Assembly: GCF_049276915.1 (NCBI RefSeq)
Contig: NZ_JBASXK010000072.1
Coordinates: 1-64,000 of the forward strand
Length of the DNA: 64,000 bases
Direction of reading: 5' to 3'
Source: Aestuariivita sp049276915
GTDB taxonomy: Bacteria; Pseudomonadota; Alphaproteobacteria; Rhodobacterales; Rhodobacteraceae
Part shown: positions 41,607-52,945 of the stretch, piece after piece
How the letters are laid out: every line of letters begins with the position of its first letter
Position numbering within the stretch: position 1 is the first letter of the stretch
Notes under the pieces: generated by a model
What the model was told of the DNA's origin: nothing
Database searches by the model: none
The model's input: the letters and a program-made list of their open reading frames with translations, nothing else
Position numbers and translations under genes: made by a program

Positions 41607-43190
41607 ATGAGCGATCAACTGAATTATCTTGCGCGCCGCGCAGCACTTGGCCTGATGAGCCGCCGCGAATTTGTCGGCCGCGCCATGGCACTGGGTGTGA
41701 CGACTGTTGCGGCCAATGCAATGCTGGCCACGGCATCCCGCGCCGCAGGACCGCAAAAAGGCGGCACAATTCGGATCGGCCTGCAGGGCGGTGCAACGAC
41801 AGACAGCCTCGACCCGGCCACTGCCGCCAACCAGGTTCCGCTGATGGTGGGACGCATGTGGGGCGAACCGCTGGTCGAATTGACCGATGATGGCGGAATC
41901 GAAGGCAAGGTGGCCGAAAGCGTCGAAGGCTCTGCCGACGCCAAGACCTGGCGCTTCAAGATCCGCAGCGGTATCACCTTTTCGAACGGTCAGACCGTCA
42001 CCGCCGAGGACGCCAAGGCGACGATCGAACGTCATTCTGGCGAAGACACGAAATCCGGCGCCCTCGGCCTGCTGCGTGACATCGACACGCTGTCCACCGA
42101 AGGCGACACGCTGGTCGTGACGCTCAAGACCGGGAACGCCGACCTCCCCTACTTCATGGCGGATTACCACCTGTTGATCCAGCCGAACGGGGGCAAGGAT
42201 GACCCCAATGCGGCCATCGGAACCGGCCCGTATATCCTGAAAGCCGTCGACATGGGCGTCCGCTTCGTGGCCGAGAAGAACCCGAACTACTGGGGCGATC
42301 TGGGCAACGCGGAAACCATCGAGATCATCGTGATCAACGACAACACCGCACGCGTGGCCGCGCTGCAATCCGGTCAGGTCGATATCATCGACCGCGTGCC
42401 GCCCCGTACCGCCGGATTGGTCAGCCGGGCCCCCGGTGTCTCCGTGCAATCCACGGCCGGTCCGGGCCACTACGTGTTCATCATGCACACGAACACGGCC
42501 CCCTTCGACAACAACGACCTGCGGCTTGCGCTCAAGTACGGCATCAACCGCCAGGAACTGGTCGACAAGATTCTCTTCGGCTATGGCTCCATCGGGAATG
42601 ACACGCCGATCAACTCCTCCTACCCGTTGTATACGGAGTTCGAGCAGCGCGATTTCGATCCAGACAAGGCGAAGTTCCACTACGAAAAATCCGGTCACTC
42701 CGGCTCCATCCTGCTGCGCACCTCGGACAACTCCTTCCCGGGCGCACCGGATGCATCCGCCCTGTTCCAGCAGTCGCTGGCCAGCGCCGGTATCGAGCTC
42801 GAGATCAAGCGCGAGCCCAATGACGGCTACTGGTCCGAGGTCTGGAACGTGCAGCCCTTCTGCACGTCCTACTGGGGCGGCCGTCCGACACAGGACCAGA
42901 TGTTCTCGACCGCATACCTGTCGACCGCGGACTGGAACGATACCAAGTTCAACAATGCGCAGTTCGACCAATTGCTCGTACAGGCGCGCGCTGAACTGGA
43001 CCAAGCCACACGCAAGCAGATGTACGCCGACATGGGCACGATGCTGCGCGACGAAGGCGGCCTGATCTGCCCGATGTTCAACGACTTCATCGACGCCTAC
43101 GGCGACAAGGTCGACGGATGGGTCGAAGGGGTCAACGGCTTTGCGCTGATGAACTCCTACGCCCCATTGCGTATGTGGGTGAAAGCCTGA
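41607..43190 (+). CDS. Peptide-type ABC substrate-binding protein (SBP_bac_5)
   Basis: The 527-aa protein is a large periplasmic binding protein of the DppA/OppA class. The N-terminus has a twin-arginine-like signal (LMSRREFVGRAMALGV ... TASRAA). The mature part shows AKTWRFKIRSGITFSNGQTV, TGPYILKAVDMGVRFVAEKN and INRQELVDKILFGYG. It leads a Dpp-type operon of two permeases and one fused double ATPase. CGGGAGAATAG precedes the ATG. Family ligands range from peptides to opines and small amines, so the ligand is not fixed. Confidence 0.9.
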   Translation: MSDQLNYLARRAALGLMSRREFVGRAMALGVTTVAANAMLATASRAAGPQKGGTIRIGLQGGATTDSLDPATAANQVPLMVGRMWGEPLVELTDDGGIEGKVAESVEGSADAKTWRFKIRSGITFSNGQTVTAEDAKATIERHSGEDTKSGALGLLRDIDTLSTEGDTLVVTLKTGNADLPYFMADYHLLIQPNGGKDDPNAAIGTGPYILKAVDMGVRFVAEKNPNYWGDLGNAETIEIIVINDNTARVAALQSGQVDIIDRVPPRTAGLVSRAPGVSVQSTAGPGHYVFIMHTNTAPFDNNDLRLALKYGINRQELVDKILFGYGSIGNDTPINSSYPLYTEFEQRDFDPDKAKFHYEKSGHSGSILLRTSDNSFPGAPDASALFQQSLASAGIELEIKREPNDGYWSEVWNVQPFCTSYWGGRPTQDQMFSTAYLSTADWNDTKFNNAQFDQLLVQARAELDQATRKQMYADMGTMLRDEGGLICPMFNDFIDAYGDKVDGWVEGVNGFALMNSYAPLRMWVKA

Positions 43191-43193
43191 TCC

Positions 43194-44153
43194 GTGGGCC
43201 CGATTGCAAAACTTCTGGCCCAGCGAATATCGCTGGGCCTTCTTCTGCTTTTTTTCGTCTCGATCGTGATCTTCGTTGGCACCATGCTCTTGCCGGGCGA
43301 CGTTGCACAACAGATCCTCGGACAATCCGCCACCCCCGAAGCCCTTGCCAACCTGCGGGCGGAATTGGGCGTGAACGATCCGCCGGTGACCCGCTATTTC
43401 AACTGGCTGGGTGGGCTTTTGACGGGTGATCTGGGCACTGCCCTGACCTCTGGCCAGTCGATCAACGAAGCCGTGGGCCGCCGGTTCGCCAACACGCTGT
43501 TTCTGGCAAGCTGCGCCGCCATCATCGCTGTGCCTCTGGCGATCTTCCTGGGCCTGCTGGCCGTGCGCTATCAGGAGCGCTGGCCCGACAAGATGATCTC
43601 GGCCTCTACGCTGACAACGATTTCGATGCCGGAATTCGTGCTGGGCTATATCCTGATGTTTATTCTGGGCGTCCAGCTGCGCTGGTTCTCGCCCACCGCC
43701 GTGGGGTTCCGGCCCGACGCTGACTTTTTCACACGGCTTGAATCCATCGCCCTGCCGGTGATCGTGCTGACGCTGGTGGTTCTGGCGCATATGATGCGCA
43801 TGACCCGTGCGGCGATCCTGAACGTGATGCAATCAGCCTATATCGAAACCGCCGAACTGAAGGGGCTCAGCACGTTTTCGGTCATCCGCAAACACGCCTT
43901 TCCCAACGCCATCGCGCCGGTGGTAAACGTCGTGATGCTGAACCTGGCCTATCTGGTGGTCGGGGTTGTCGTCGTCGAGGTGGTGTTCGTCTATCCCGGC
44001 ATGGGGCAGTACCTGGTCGACCATGTCACCAAACGCGATATCCCCGTGGTGCAGGCCTGCGGCATGATCTTCGCCGCGATTTATATCGGCCTGAACCTTG
44101 TGGCCGATGTGGTGTCGATCCTGACCAACCCGCGCCTGCGGCATCCGAAATAG
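43194..44153 (+). CDS. Peptide-type ABC permease (DppB)
   Basis: A 319-aa inner-membrane permease with about six helices and the BPD_transp_1 loop MRMTRAAILNVMQSAYIETAELKG, split here as ILNVMQSAYIETAELKG. The N-terminal RISLGLLLLFFVSIVIFVGTM and GDLGTALTSGQSINEAV match DppB/OppB proteins. Translation starts at GTG 43194, three bases after the preceding stop. It pairs with the next gene's product to form the channel. Confidence 0.92.
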   Translation: MGPIAKLLAQRISLGLLLLFFVSIVIFVGTMLLPGDVAQQILGQSATPEALANLRAELGVNDPPVTRYFNWLGGLLTGDLGTALTSGQSINEAVGRRFANTLFLASCAAIIAVPLAIFLGLLAVRYQERWPDKMISASTLTTISMPEFVLGYILMFILGVQLRWFSPTAVGFRPDADFFTRLESIALPVIVLTLVVLAHMMRMTRAAILNVMQSAYIETAELKGLSTFSVIRKHAFPNAIAPVVNVVMLNLAYLVVGVVVVEVVFVYPGMGQYLVDHVTKRDIPVVQACGMIFAAIYIGLNLVADVVSILTNPRLRHPK

Positions 44154-44168
44154 GAAGGGAGAGATAGC

Positions 44169-44990
44169 ATGTTCATTCGCATCCCCTTCGCTGCAATGCT
44201 GGGTCTGTTTTTCACCGCATTGTTCTTTCTGGTCGCGATCTTCGCGCCGCTGATTGCGCCGTATGGCTATGACGAAGTTGTTTCGAACGGGTTCTGGGAG
44301 CCGTCGACACCCGAGTTTCTGTTCGGCACGGACGGCATCGGGCGCGATCTGCTCAGCCGTATGATCTATGGCCTGCGCACGACGATCTGGATTGCCACGC
44401 TGGCGACGATCCTCAGCTTTACCACCGGGGCGATCTTAGGCTTTCTGGCGGCTGTGATGGGCGGCTGGGTCGATCAGGCGCTGTCGCGCTTTGTCGATCT
44501 GATCATGTCGATCCCGTCGCTGATCTTTGCGCTGGTGATCCTGTCGATCACCCCGATCACAATTGCCGTTCTGATCCTGGTAATGGGCTTTCTGGATGCC
44601 ACACGTGTCTATCGTCTGGCGCGCGCGGTCGCGGTGGATATCAACGTGATGGATTACGTCGAAGCCGCCAAGCTGCGCGGCGAGGGTCGGGGCTGGATCA
44701 TCTTCCGGGAAATCCTGCCCAACGCGCTGTCGCCGCTGGTCGCGGAAATGGGCCTGCGCTTTATCTTCATGGTGCTTTTCGTGTCGACCCTGTCTTTCCT
44801 GGGTCTGGGCATCCAGCCGCCGCAGGCGGATCTGGGTGGCATCGTGCGCGAGAATGCCGAAGGTCTGACCTATGGCATCGGCGCGGCCCTTTATCCGGCG
44901 ATCACCATCGCTATCCTCGCCATCTCGGTGAACCTCGTGGCCGACTGGGTGCTCAGCCGGACCACATCGCTGAAAGGAGGCCGGGGATGA
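44169..44990 (+). CDS. Peptide-type ABC permease (DppC)
   Basis: The 273-aa DppC/OppC-type permease has about six helices. The early LFGTDGIGRDLLSRMIYGLR block and the later YVEAAKLRGEGRGWIIFREI and LSFLGLGIQPPQADLGGIV motifs are family marks. Unusually for DppC, the stretch after the first helix is short. GAAGGGAGAGATAGC gives a strong ribosome site before the ATG. Its stop overlaps the ATPase start by four bases. Confidence 0.92.
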   Translation: MFIRIPFAAMLGLFFTALFFLVAIFAPLIAPYGYDEVVSNGFWEPSTPEFLFGTDGIGRDLLSRMIYGLRTTIWIATLATILSFTTGAILGFLAAVMGGWVDQALSRFVDLIMSIPSLIFALVILSITPITIAVLILVMGFLDATRVYRLARAVAVDINVMDYVEAAKLRGEGRGWIIFREILPNALSPLVAEMGLRFIFMVLFVSTLSFLGLGIQPPQADLGGIVRENAEGLTYGIGAALYPAITIAILAISVNLVADWVLSRTTSLKGGRG

Positions 44991-46624
44991 GCGAACCACT
45001 TCTGAAAGTCCGCGGTCTCAAGATCGGGGCGACCGTCTATCCACCCGGAGCAAAACCCCACGACATCGAGATCGTACATGGTGTGGATTTCGATCTTCTG
45101 CCAGGCAAGGTCCTGGGTCTGATCGGCGAATCCGGAGCGGGCAAGTCCACGATCGGACTGGCGTCCATGGCCTATGGCCGGGGCGGTGTGGAAATTACCG
45201 GTGGTGAAATCTGGGTGAATGGCCGCGATGTGCTCAAATCCAGCCTGCGTGATGTGCGTCGCTTGCGCGGTGCCGAGGTTACCTATGTCTCGCAATCGGC
45301 CGCAGCCAGCTTCAACCCGGCCAAGCAGATCATGGAACAGGTGACCGAGGCCGCAATCGGCCAGGGCAAGTTCTCAAGGAAGGACGCAGAAAACCGCGCC
45401 ATCGAATTGTTCGGAAAACTTGGCCTGCCTGATCCTGAAAACATCGGCAAACGTTACCCTCACCAGGTGTCAGGGGGGCAGTTGCAACGCTGCATGACGG
45501 CGCTGGCCCTGTGTCCTGAACCCGATCTGGTGGTTTTTGACGAACCGACCACGGCGCTGGATGTGACCACCCAGATCGACGTCCTGGCCGCGATCAAGGA
45601 CGCGATCCGCGACACGGGCGTGGCTGCGCTCTACATCACCCACGATCTGGCGGTTGTGGCCCAGGTCAGCGATGAAATCATGGTGCTGCGGATGGGCAAC
45701 ATGGTCGAATACGGCACCGTCGATCAGATCATCAATCATCCGCAGGAAGAATACCCACAAGCCCTGGTCTCGGTGCGCTCGATCGATCACCCCGAGAAAA
45801 AGCCCGCGGGCGAGCCTGTACTGAAATGCGAAAACATCACGGCGCGCTACAGGGGGACAGGGTTTGACGTGCTCCATGACGTCAATGTCGAGCTCTATCC
45901 CGGCCAGACCCTCGCCGTGGTCGGAGAATCTGGCTCGGGCAAATCCACCCTCGCACGGGTGATCACGGGGCTGCTGCCGCCACGCGATGGCAAGATCACC
46001 TTTGACGGGCGCGAACTGACCCCCGATCTGGCCTCCCGCCCGCGCGAAGATCTGCGCGAATTACAGATGATCTACCAGATGGCGGACACGGCCATGAACC
46101 CGCGCCAGACCGTGGGCACGATCATCGGACGTCCGCTCGAATTCTATTTCGATCTCAAAGGAGAGGCGAAACAAAAGCGCATTCAGGAATTGCTGGATGA
46201 GATTGAACTCGGGAAGGGCTTTCAGGACCGCTACCCCGCCGAACTTTCAGGCGGACAAAAGCAGCGCGTCTGCATTGCACGTGCGCTGGCGGCCAAACCA
46301 AAGATGATCATCTGTGACGAGGTCACCTCGGCGCTGGATCCGCTTGTGGCAGACGGCATCCTGAAACTGCTTTTGAACCTGCAAGAGATAGAGAATGTGG
46401 CCTATCTGTTCATCACCCATGACCTCGCAACAGTGCGCGCCATCGCCGATAGCATCGCGGTGATGTATCAGGGCCGCGTCCAGCGGTATGGCACCAAGAC
46501 CGAGGTGCTGACGCCACCTTTTGACGACTATACCGACCTCCTGCTCAGTTCGGTCCCCGAGATGAAGCTGGGCTGGCTGGAAAACGTTCTGGCCAACCGC
46601 AAAATGGAAAGCGCCGGGAACTGA
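44987..46624 (+). CDS. Fused double ABC ATPase (DppD-DppF type)
   Basis: This 545-aa protein carries two complete ATPase domains, so it does the work of separate DppD and DppF. Domain one has Walker A GESGAGKSTIGLA (~residue 47), signature VSGGQLQRCMTAL and Walker B LVVFDEPTTALD. Domain two has Walker A GESGSGKSTLARV (~310), signature LSGGQKQRVCIARAL and Walker B MIICDEVTSALD. It is the cytoplasmic motor of the adjacent peptide-type importer. The ATG overlaps the permease stop (ATGA). Confidence 0.93.
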   Translation: MSEPLLKVRGLKIGATVYPPGAKPHDIEIVHGVDFDLLPGKVLGLIGESGAGKSTIGLASMAYGRGGVEITGGEIWVNGRDVLKSSLRDVRRLRGAEVTYVSQSAAASFNPAKQIMEQVTEAAIGQGKFSRKDAENRAIELFGKLGLPDPENIGKRYPHQVSGGQLQRCMTALALCPEPDLVVFDEPTTALDVTTQIDVLAAIKDAIRDTGVAALYITHDLAVVAQVSDEIMVLRMGNMVEYGTVDQIINHPQEEYPQALVSVRSIDHPEKKPAGEPVLKCENITARYRGTGFDVLHDVNVELYPGQTLAVVGESGSGKSTLARVITGLLPPRDGKITFDGRELTPDLASRPREDLRELQMIYQMADTAMNPRQTVGTIIGRPLEFYFDLKGEAKQKRIQELLDEIELGKGFQDRYPAELSGGQKQRVCIARALAAKPKMIICDEVTSALDPLVADGILKLLLNLQEIENVAYLFITHDLATVRAIADSIAVMYQGRVQRYGTKTEVLTPPFDDYTDLLLSSVPEMKLGWLENVLANRKMESAGN

Positions 46625-46638
46625 TCCCGGCCTGCGGC

Positions 46639-46710
46639 CTCCCCCGCCGGTATTTTTCTGCAAGAAGAAGCAGTGGATGCGATCCTGTTTCTTTCTGGTC
46701 TCAAATACCC
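46639..46710. repeat. Intergenic repeat copy C and related half
   Basis: TTTCTTTCTGGTCTCAAATA (46688-46707) plus CCC matches, with one change, the element seen at 15862 (same orientation) and at 49970 (opposite orientation). A looser relative, CTCCCCCGCCGGTATTTTTC, begins at 46639 and faces the other way. The pair fills the gap between the convergent ATPase and flavoprotein genes, where transcripts from both sides would end. Confidence 0.55.
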
Positions 46711-46781
46711 AAAAAGACACCTCCGCCCGAGACGGGCACCCGGTCGTGATTGGCTGTGCAACATCGGTCTGCAGACTTGTC

Positions 46782-48827
46782 TTACAGATCCTTGACCAGT
46801 CGCAGCGCATCATAGATCGCTGCATGGGTGTTGCGCGCGGAAACGGCGTCACCGATACGAAACAGCTGGAACTTGCCCGCCCCGTTGCTCGACACGCTCT
46901 GTGGTTGGCCTTCGATCAAGGCGTCATAGTCCACGGCACCGCCATTGGAACTCATCGGCTTGAGCGCATGATAGAGATCATCCAAAGGCAGTGTGCCGTA
47001 ATTCACCACCACCTGATCATACTCGGCCTCATAGCTGTGATCACTGTAGTCGGTGCCGATCGTGGCTGTCAGCGTGTTGCCTGAGCGTTCCACCCCCAAC
47101 AGACGCCGCGTCACCGTAAAGCGCACATCCTTGTCCTGTAGCGCGCGCATATACGGGGTGAGGTTCATCGCCATGATGTCCGGAGCAAACACGCGATCGG
47201 GTGTCATGACTTCGACATGCGATCCGGCGTTGGCCGCCACTTCCGCGGCCTGCAAACCCGGGTGATCACCGCTTTCATCATAGATCAGAACCCGGCCTGC
47301 AGGTTTCACGTCGCCTGAAATCAGATCCCAGGCGCTGATCACATGGGCGCTCTGGGTGCGGGTTTCGAACAATGCGGTGTTCGGCAATCCGCCTGTGGCG
47401 ACGATCACCACATCGGGGTTTTCGGCAAGGACATCCTCGGCTTCTGCCCAGAGGTTGAAGTGAAACACCACGTCACGTGCCGCACATTGCGCCATGCGCC
47501 AATCGACAATCGAGATCATCTCGCGCCGTCTGGGGTTTTGTGCCGTCAGGCGTATCTGTCCACCCGGATCTGGTTGCGCCTCGAAGACGACCACTTCGTG
47601 GCCGCGTGCCGAGGCCACGCGGGCCGCCTCCAGACCGGCGGGGCCTGCGCCGACAATCACAAGCTTGCGCATGGCTTCAGCCCTGGGGATGTCATGGGGC
47701 ATCGTCAACTCGCGCCCGGTGGCGGCGTTATGGATGCACAGCGCCTCTCCTCCCTGATAGATGCGGTCCAGACAATAGGTGGCCCCGACGCAGGGCCGGA
47801 TATCCTCCTCGCGCCCCTCGCTGAGTTTGCGCACGATATGGGGATCGGCCATATGCGCACGGGTCATGCCAACCATGTCAAGCAGTCCAGCTTCCACCGC
47901 ATGGCGCGCGGTTGCGATATCGGGAATGCGCGCGGCATGAAATGTCGGCATGCCCGTGGCTTTGCGCACGGCCCCGGCAAAATCCAGATGCGGAGCGCTT
48001 GGCATGCCCTGAACGGGGATCACATCGGTCATGGCGGGGTCAGTATGGATACGGCCACGAATGACATTGAGGAAATCGAGCTGTCCGGTGGCGGCAAGCG
48101 TCCTGGATATCTCGATCCCCTCCTCGGCCGTTATTCCGCCTTTTTGCGCCTCATCCGCCGTGTAGCGAAATCCGATGATGAACTCAGAGCCGACGCGTTT
48201 GCGGACTGCGCCCAGCACATCCAGAGGAAATCGCAGCCGGTTCTCGAGCGTATCCGCTCCATAGGGGCCAACCAGATCATTTGTCAGCGGCGACCAGAAC
48301 TGATCCAGCAGATGCCCATAGACCTGGAGTTCGATCCCATCCATGCCCCCTGCCTGCATGCGTTCAGCCGCATCTGCAAAATCAGAGATGATACGGTCGA
48401 TATCCCAGTCCTCGATCAGTTTGGGAAAGGCGCGGTGGGCCGGCTCGCGGTGGCGCGAGGAGGACACGGACGGCAGCCAGTCACCCTTGTTCCAGACCGT
48501 GCGCCGCCCAAGATGGGTCAACTGGATCATCACCGCGCAGCCGTGGCTGTGGCAGGCTTCGGTAAGCTCGCCGATCCACGGAACGACTTCGTCCTTATAG
48601 GCCAGCACATTGTTGAACACAGGAGGGCTGTCCCGCGATACAGCCGCCGAGCCCGCCGTCATGGCCAGAGCGACACCGGCCCTGGCGCGCTCTTCGTGAT
48701 AGGCGCGGTAGCGCTCCTTTGGCATGCCGTCTTCGGGATAGGCCGGCTCATGGCTTGTTGTCATGATCCGGTTTTTCAGCGTCAGGTGTTTGAGCTGGAA
48801 CGGCTGGAGCAAGGGGTCTCTGGACAT
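46782..48827 (-). CDS. Old-yellow-enzyme type FMN/FAD oxidoreductase (N-methylproline demethylase-like)
   Basis: The 681-aa protein has an N-terminal FMN TIM barrel (LKHLTLKNRIMTTSHEPAY, GMDGIELQVYGHLLDQFWSP), an iron-sulfur region, and a C-terminal FAD/NAD module (KLVIVGAGPAGLEAARVA). This is the layout of dienoyl-CoA reductase, trimethylamine dehydrogenase and stachydrine-pathway demethylases. The cluster motif reads RPCVGATYCLDRIYQGGEALC, split for family comparison as C-x5-C-x11-C, so one of the usual four cysteines is Ala. From memory this variant marks N-methylproline demethylase-like members. AAGGA precedes the ATG. It converges on the peptide uptake operon. Confidence 0.85.
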   Translation of the reverse strand: MSRDPLLQPFQLKHLTLKNRIMTTSHEPAYPEDGMPKERYRAYHEERARAGVALAMTAGSAAVSRDSPPVFNNVLAYKDEVVPWIGELTEACHSHGCAVMIQLTHLGRRTVWNKGDWLPSVSSSRHREPAHRAFPKLIEDWDIDRIISDFADAAERMQAGGMDGIELQVYGHLLDQFWSPLTNDLVGPYGADTLENRLRFPLDVLGAVRKRVGSEFIIGFRYTADEAQKGGITAEEGIEISRTLAATGQLDFLNVIRGRIHTDPAMTDVIPVQGMPSAPHLDFAGAVRKATGMPTFHAARIPDIATARHAVEAGLLDMVGMTRAHMADPHIVRKLSEGREEDIRPCVGATYCLDRIYQGGEALCIHNAATGRELTMPHDIPRAEAMRKLVIVGAGPAGLEAARVASARGHEVVVFEAQPDPGGQIRLTAQNPRRREMISIVDWRMAQCAARDVVFHFNLWAEAEDVLAENPDVVIVATGGLPNTALFETRTQSAHVISAWDLISGDVKPAGRVLIYDESGDHPGLQAAEVAANAGSHVEVMTPDRVFAPDIMAMNLTPYMRALQDKDVRFTVTRRLLGVERSGNTLTATIGTDYSDHSYEAEYDQVVVNYGTLPLDDLYHALKPMSSNGGAVDYDALIEGQPQSVSSNGAGKFQLFRIGDAVSARNTHAAIYDALRLVKDL

Positions 48828-49098
48828 ATGGGTTTTCCTTTTGCGCCATCTGTGCGGGATGGCCGTTTGGAGGTCAGCCTCAAGGAATTCGCCCGCATGT
48901 CAAGGCAAGCCGCGCTGTGACATGCAAGGCGCGTTCAGCCATTCGCGCACCCCGTGCATGAAAGGCACGCCGAAGTGTTGGCGCGCGTTCCGGGTATCGG
49001 TGCCCCGTGGTCACATCCGCCTGTCAATCGGGCAGTCCAGACCTTGCCAAAGCCATCATGTCGGCATCTTATGACGCCGATATCAGGGGAGAGGTCAC

Positions 49099-49935
49099 AT
49101 GCCAGGAAAACTACTGCTTATCATTCTGGATGGGGTGCCCTATCGCAACTGGCGGCGTTTGTTTGGCAACCTTGAAGGCTGGGTGCAACAGGGCGATGCG
49201 CGGGTCTGGACCCATCGCGCGGTGCTGCCGTCGATCTCGGCCTCGTGCTATGCCTCGATCCATACAGGCGTGCCTCCGCAGGTGCATGGATGTACCGGAA
49301 ACGGGAATGTGTTTCGCCTCAAGGAACCGGATGTGTTTTCGCAAACCCGCCTCGCAGGAGGGGTGACCGGGGCGGTCGCACATTCATTCTGGTCCGAGTT
49401 CTTCAACCGCCATCCTTTTGATTTCGTGCGTGATGTCGAATATGATGAACCGGACTCCGACACGATCAATCACGGGCGCTTTCATACCATGACCGGATAT
49501 GGGGCGGCCAATCAGATGACACCTTCGGATGTGGATCTGTTTGGCTCTCTCACCAATCTCTGTCTGCGGTTCGGATTGAATTACGGCATGCTGCATACCT
49601 GCACGCTCGACAGCATGGGCCACCGGTTTCAGCATGAAAGCCATGAGATGGATCATGCCTGTTTCGTTATGGACGAGATGCTGGCACCCTTCATTCCGCG
49701 TTGGCGGCAGATGGGATATGAGGTGATCGTGACAGCCGATCACGGTCAGGATGCGCGTGGCCATCACGGCGGTCGCGGAGAGCTGCAACAAGACGCAGCC
49801 CTCTATTACTTTGGTGACGCCGAAGGGCCCTCGCAGGACACGGTGATCGATCAGCTGCAACTGGCACCCACGATCCTGTCGCGGCTGGGTGTGCCGATCC
49901 CTGATACGATGAAGGCACCGCCTTTTCTGACGTGA
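49099..49935 (+). CDS. Alkaline phosphatase-superfamily phosphodiesterase
   Basis: The 278-aa protein is a compact member of the alkaline phosphatase/nucleotide pyrophosphatase superfamily. Metal ligands are visible in LLIILDGVPYRNW, in the nucleophile region RAVLPSISASCYASIHTGVP, in LDSMGHRFQHESHEMD and in VTADHGQDARGHHGGRGELQ. No signal peptide is evident, so a cytoplasmic substrate is expected. GGGGAGAGG precedes the ATG. The gene is divergent from the flavoprotein (271 bp apart) and convergent with the esterase. The substrate is unknown; phosphodiester or phosphonate ester hydrolysis is likely. Confidence 0.82.
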   Translation: MPGKLLLIILDGVPYRNWRRLFGNLEGWVQQGDARVWTHRAVLPSISASCYASIHTGVPPQVHGCTGNGNVFRLKEPDVFSQTRLAGGVTGAVAHSFWSEFFNRHPFDFVRDVEYDEPDSDTINHGRFHTMTGYGAANQMTPSDVDLFGSLTNLCLRFGLNYGMLHTCTLDSMGHRFQHESHEMDHACFVMDEMLAPFIPRWRQMGYEVIVTADHGQDARGHHGGRGELQQDAALYYFGDAEGPSQDTVIDQLQLAPTILSRLGVPIPDTMKAPPFLT

Positions 49936-49941
49936 TGTCCG

Positions 49942-49999
49942 GGGGGCTTTGCCCCCGTCCCTGTCGGGACTCCCCCGGGTATTTCAGACCAGAAAGAAG
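49942..49999. repeat. Intergenic repeat copy B with G/C hairpin
   Basis: CTCCCCCGGGTATTTCAGAC (49970-49989) then CAGAAAGAAG is nearly identical, in reverse complement, to 15862-15890. A hairpin GGGGGC-TTT-GCCCCC (49942-49956) lies beside it, as at the other copy. The place between two convergent stop codons fits a bidirectional terminator unit. Confidence 0.65.
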
Positions 50000-50008
50000 C
50001 GGATATGC

Positions 50009-50937
50009 CTAGTCATAGGGCCAGACGCCCTGTCCCAGGCACTGGATGTCGGCCACGATCCGCGCAAAGCTGTCGCGCGCCTTCCGCGACATGACGCGTG
50101 CGCGCAGATAGCCGTGGATCAACCCTTCTTCGTTGATCCAATGCGCCTTGCCGCCCGCACCCGTCACCGCGTCCCTGTAGGCCCCCCCGTCATCGGCCAG
50201 CGGATCAAACTGGGCGGTGACGATCACCGTGTGCGGCAGGTCTGAGAAATCATCGTCCTGAAGCGGCGAGAAGCTGGGATCGTTTTTCGGCGGCTCTGCC
50301 TGGGCGCGGATCTGTTCGTAAAACTCGATGTCGGCCAGGGTCAGCCCCGGCGCGTCCGCATAGTTCTGAAACGAGCCCTTGCTTCTGTCGCCGCCCGCCG
50401 CCGGATAAATCAGCAACTGACCACAGATCCGGTCCGTCGATCTGCGCAGTGCATGGGTGACAGAGGCCATCAGCGTTCCCCCGGCGCTGTCGCCAACCAA
50501 AACGATGCAGCCCTCGAATTGATCGAGCACCCAGAGGGTGGCTGCCTTGCAATCCTCAAAGGCCGCCGGGTGGGGATGTTCCGGTGCAAGGCGATAATCG
50601 ATGGCCACAACCCGGTAGCCCGTTCCGGCGCAGATTTCGGCGCAGATACTGTCATGGCTTTCGAGCCCACCGACGACAAAGCCCCCGCCATGGGCATAGA
50701 CAACGGTGACTGTGGGCGTGCCGGCCTGATAGATGCGCACAGGCACGCCGTTGGCAGATGTGTCATGGACGCTGACGCCGTCGGGACGGCCCTGATCAAA
50801 TGCGCGACACAGCGCGTTGTAGACCTCGCGCTGCCCTTGGATCGAAAGCCCTATGGCATCTGGCGGATAGAAGTCCTCGGTGCGCGCAATGAAGGCGCGG
50901 ACCTCGTCATCAAGCACCGAGGCGTAATCCATCTTGC

Positions 50938-50941
<4 letters not shown>
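50009..50941 (-). CDS. Alpha/beta hydrolase, HSL-type esterase
   Basis: The 310-aa protein is a hormone-sensitive-lipase type carboxylesterase. The oxyanion motif is YAHGGGFVVGG and the nucleophile motif is VLVGDSAGGTLMA; the acid/His end is seen in TAQFDPLADDGGAY and EGLIHGYLRARVM. No signal peptide is present. The ATG at 50941 overlaps the stop of the upstream acyl-CoA synthetase gene (ATGA), so both enzymes are made together; ATGs at 50950 and 50932 are alternatives. The pair may free and then activate an acyl group from an ester. That pathway is inference. Confidence 0.88.
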
Positions 50942-52815
<1,874 letters not shown>

Positions 52816-52945
52816 GACGACGTCCTCCCTGAGCACCCGATTTGGTCGGGTTGTTTCTTTGTATATGTCAAAATGGGCGCAAAAGACCGCGCAACGCAAG
52901 CGTTCAGATAAGGCTCACAAGCCGGCGGAACGGGGCGCGCCGGCT

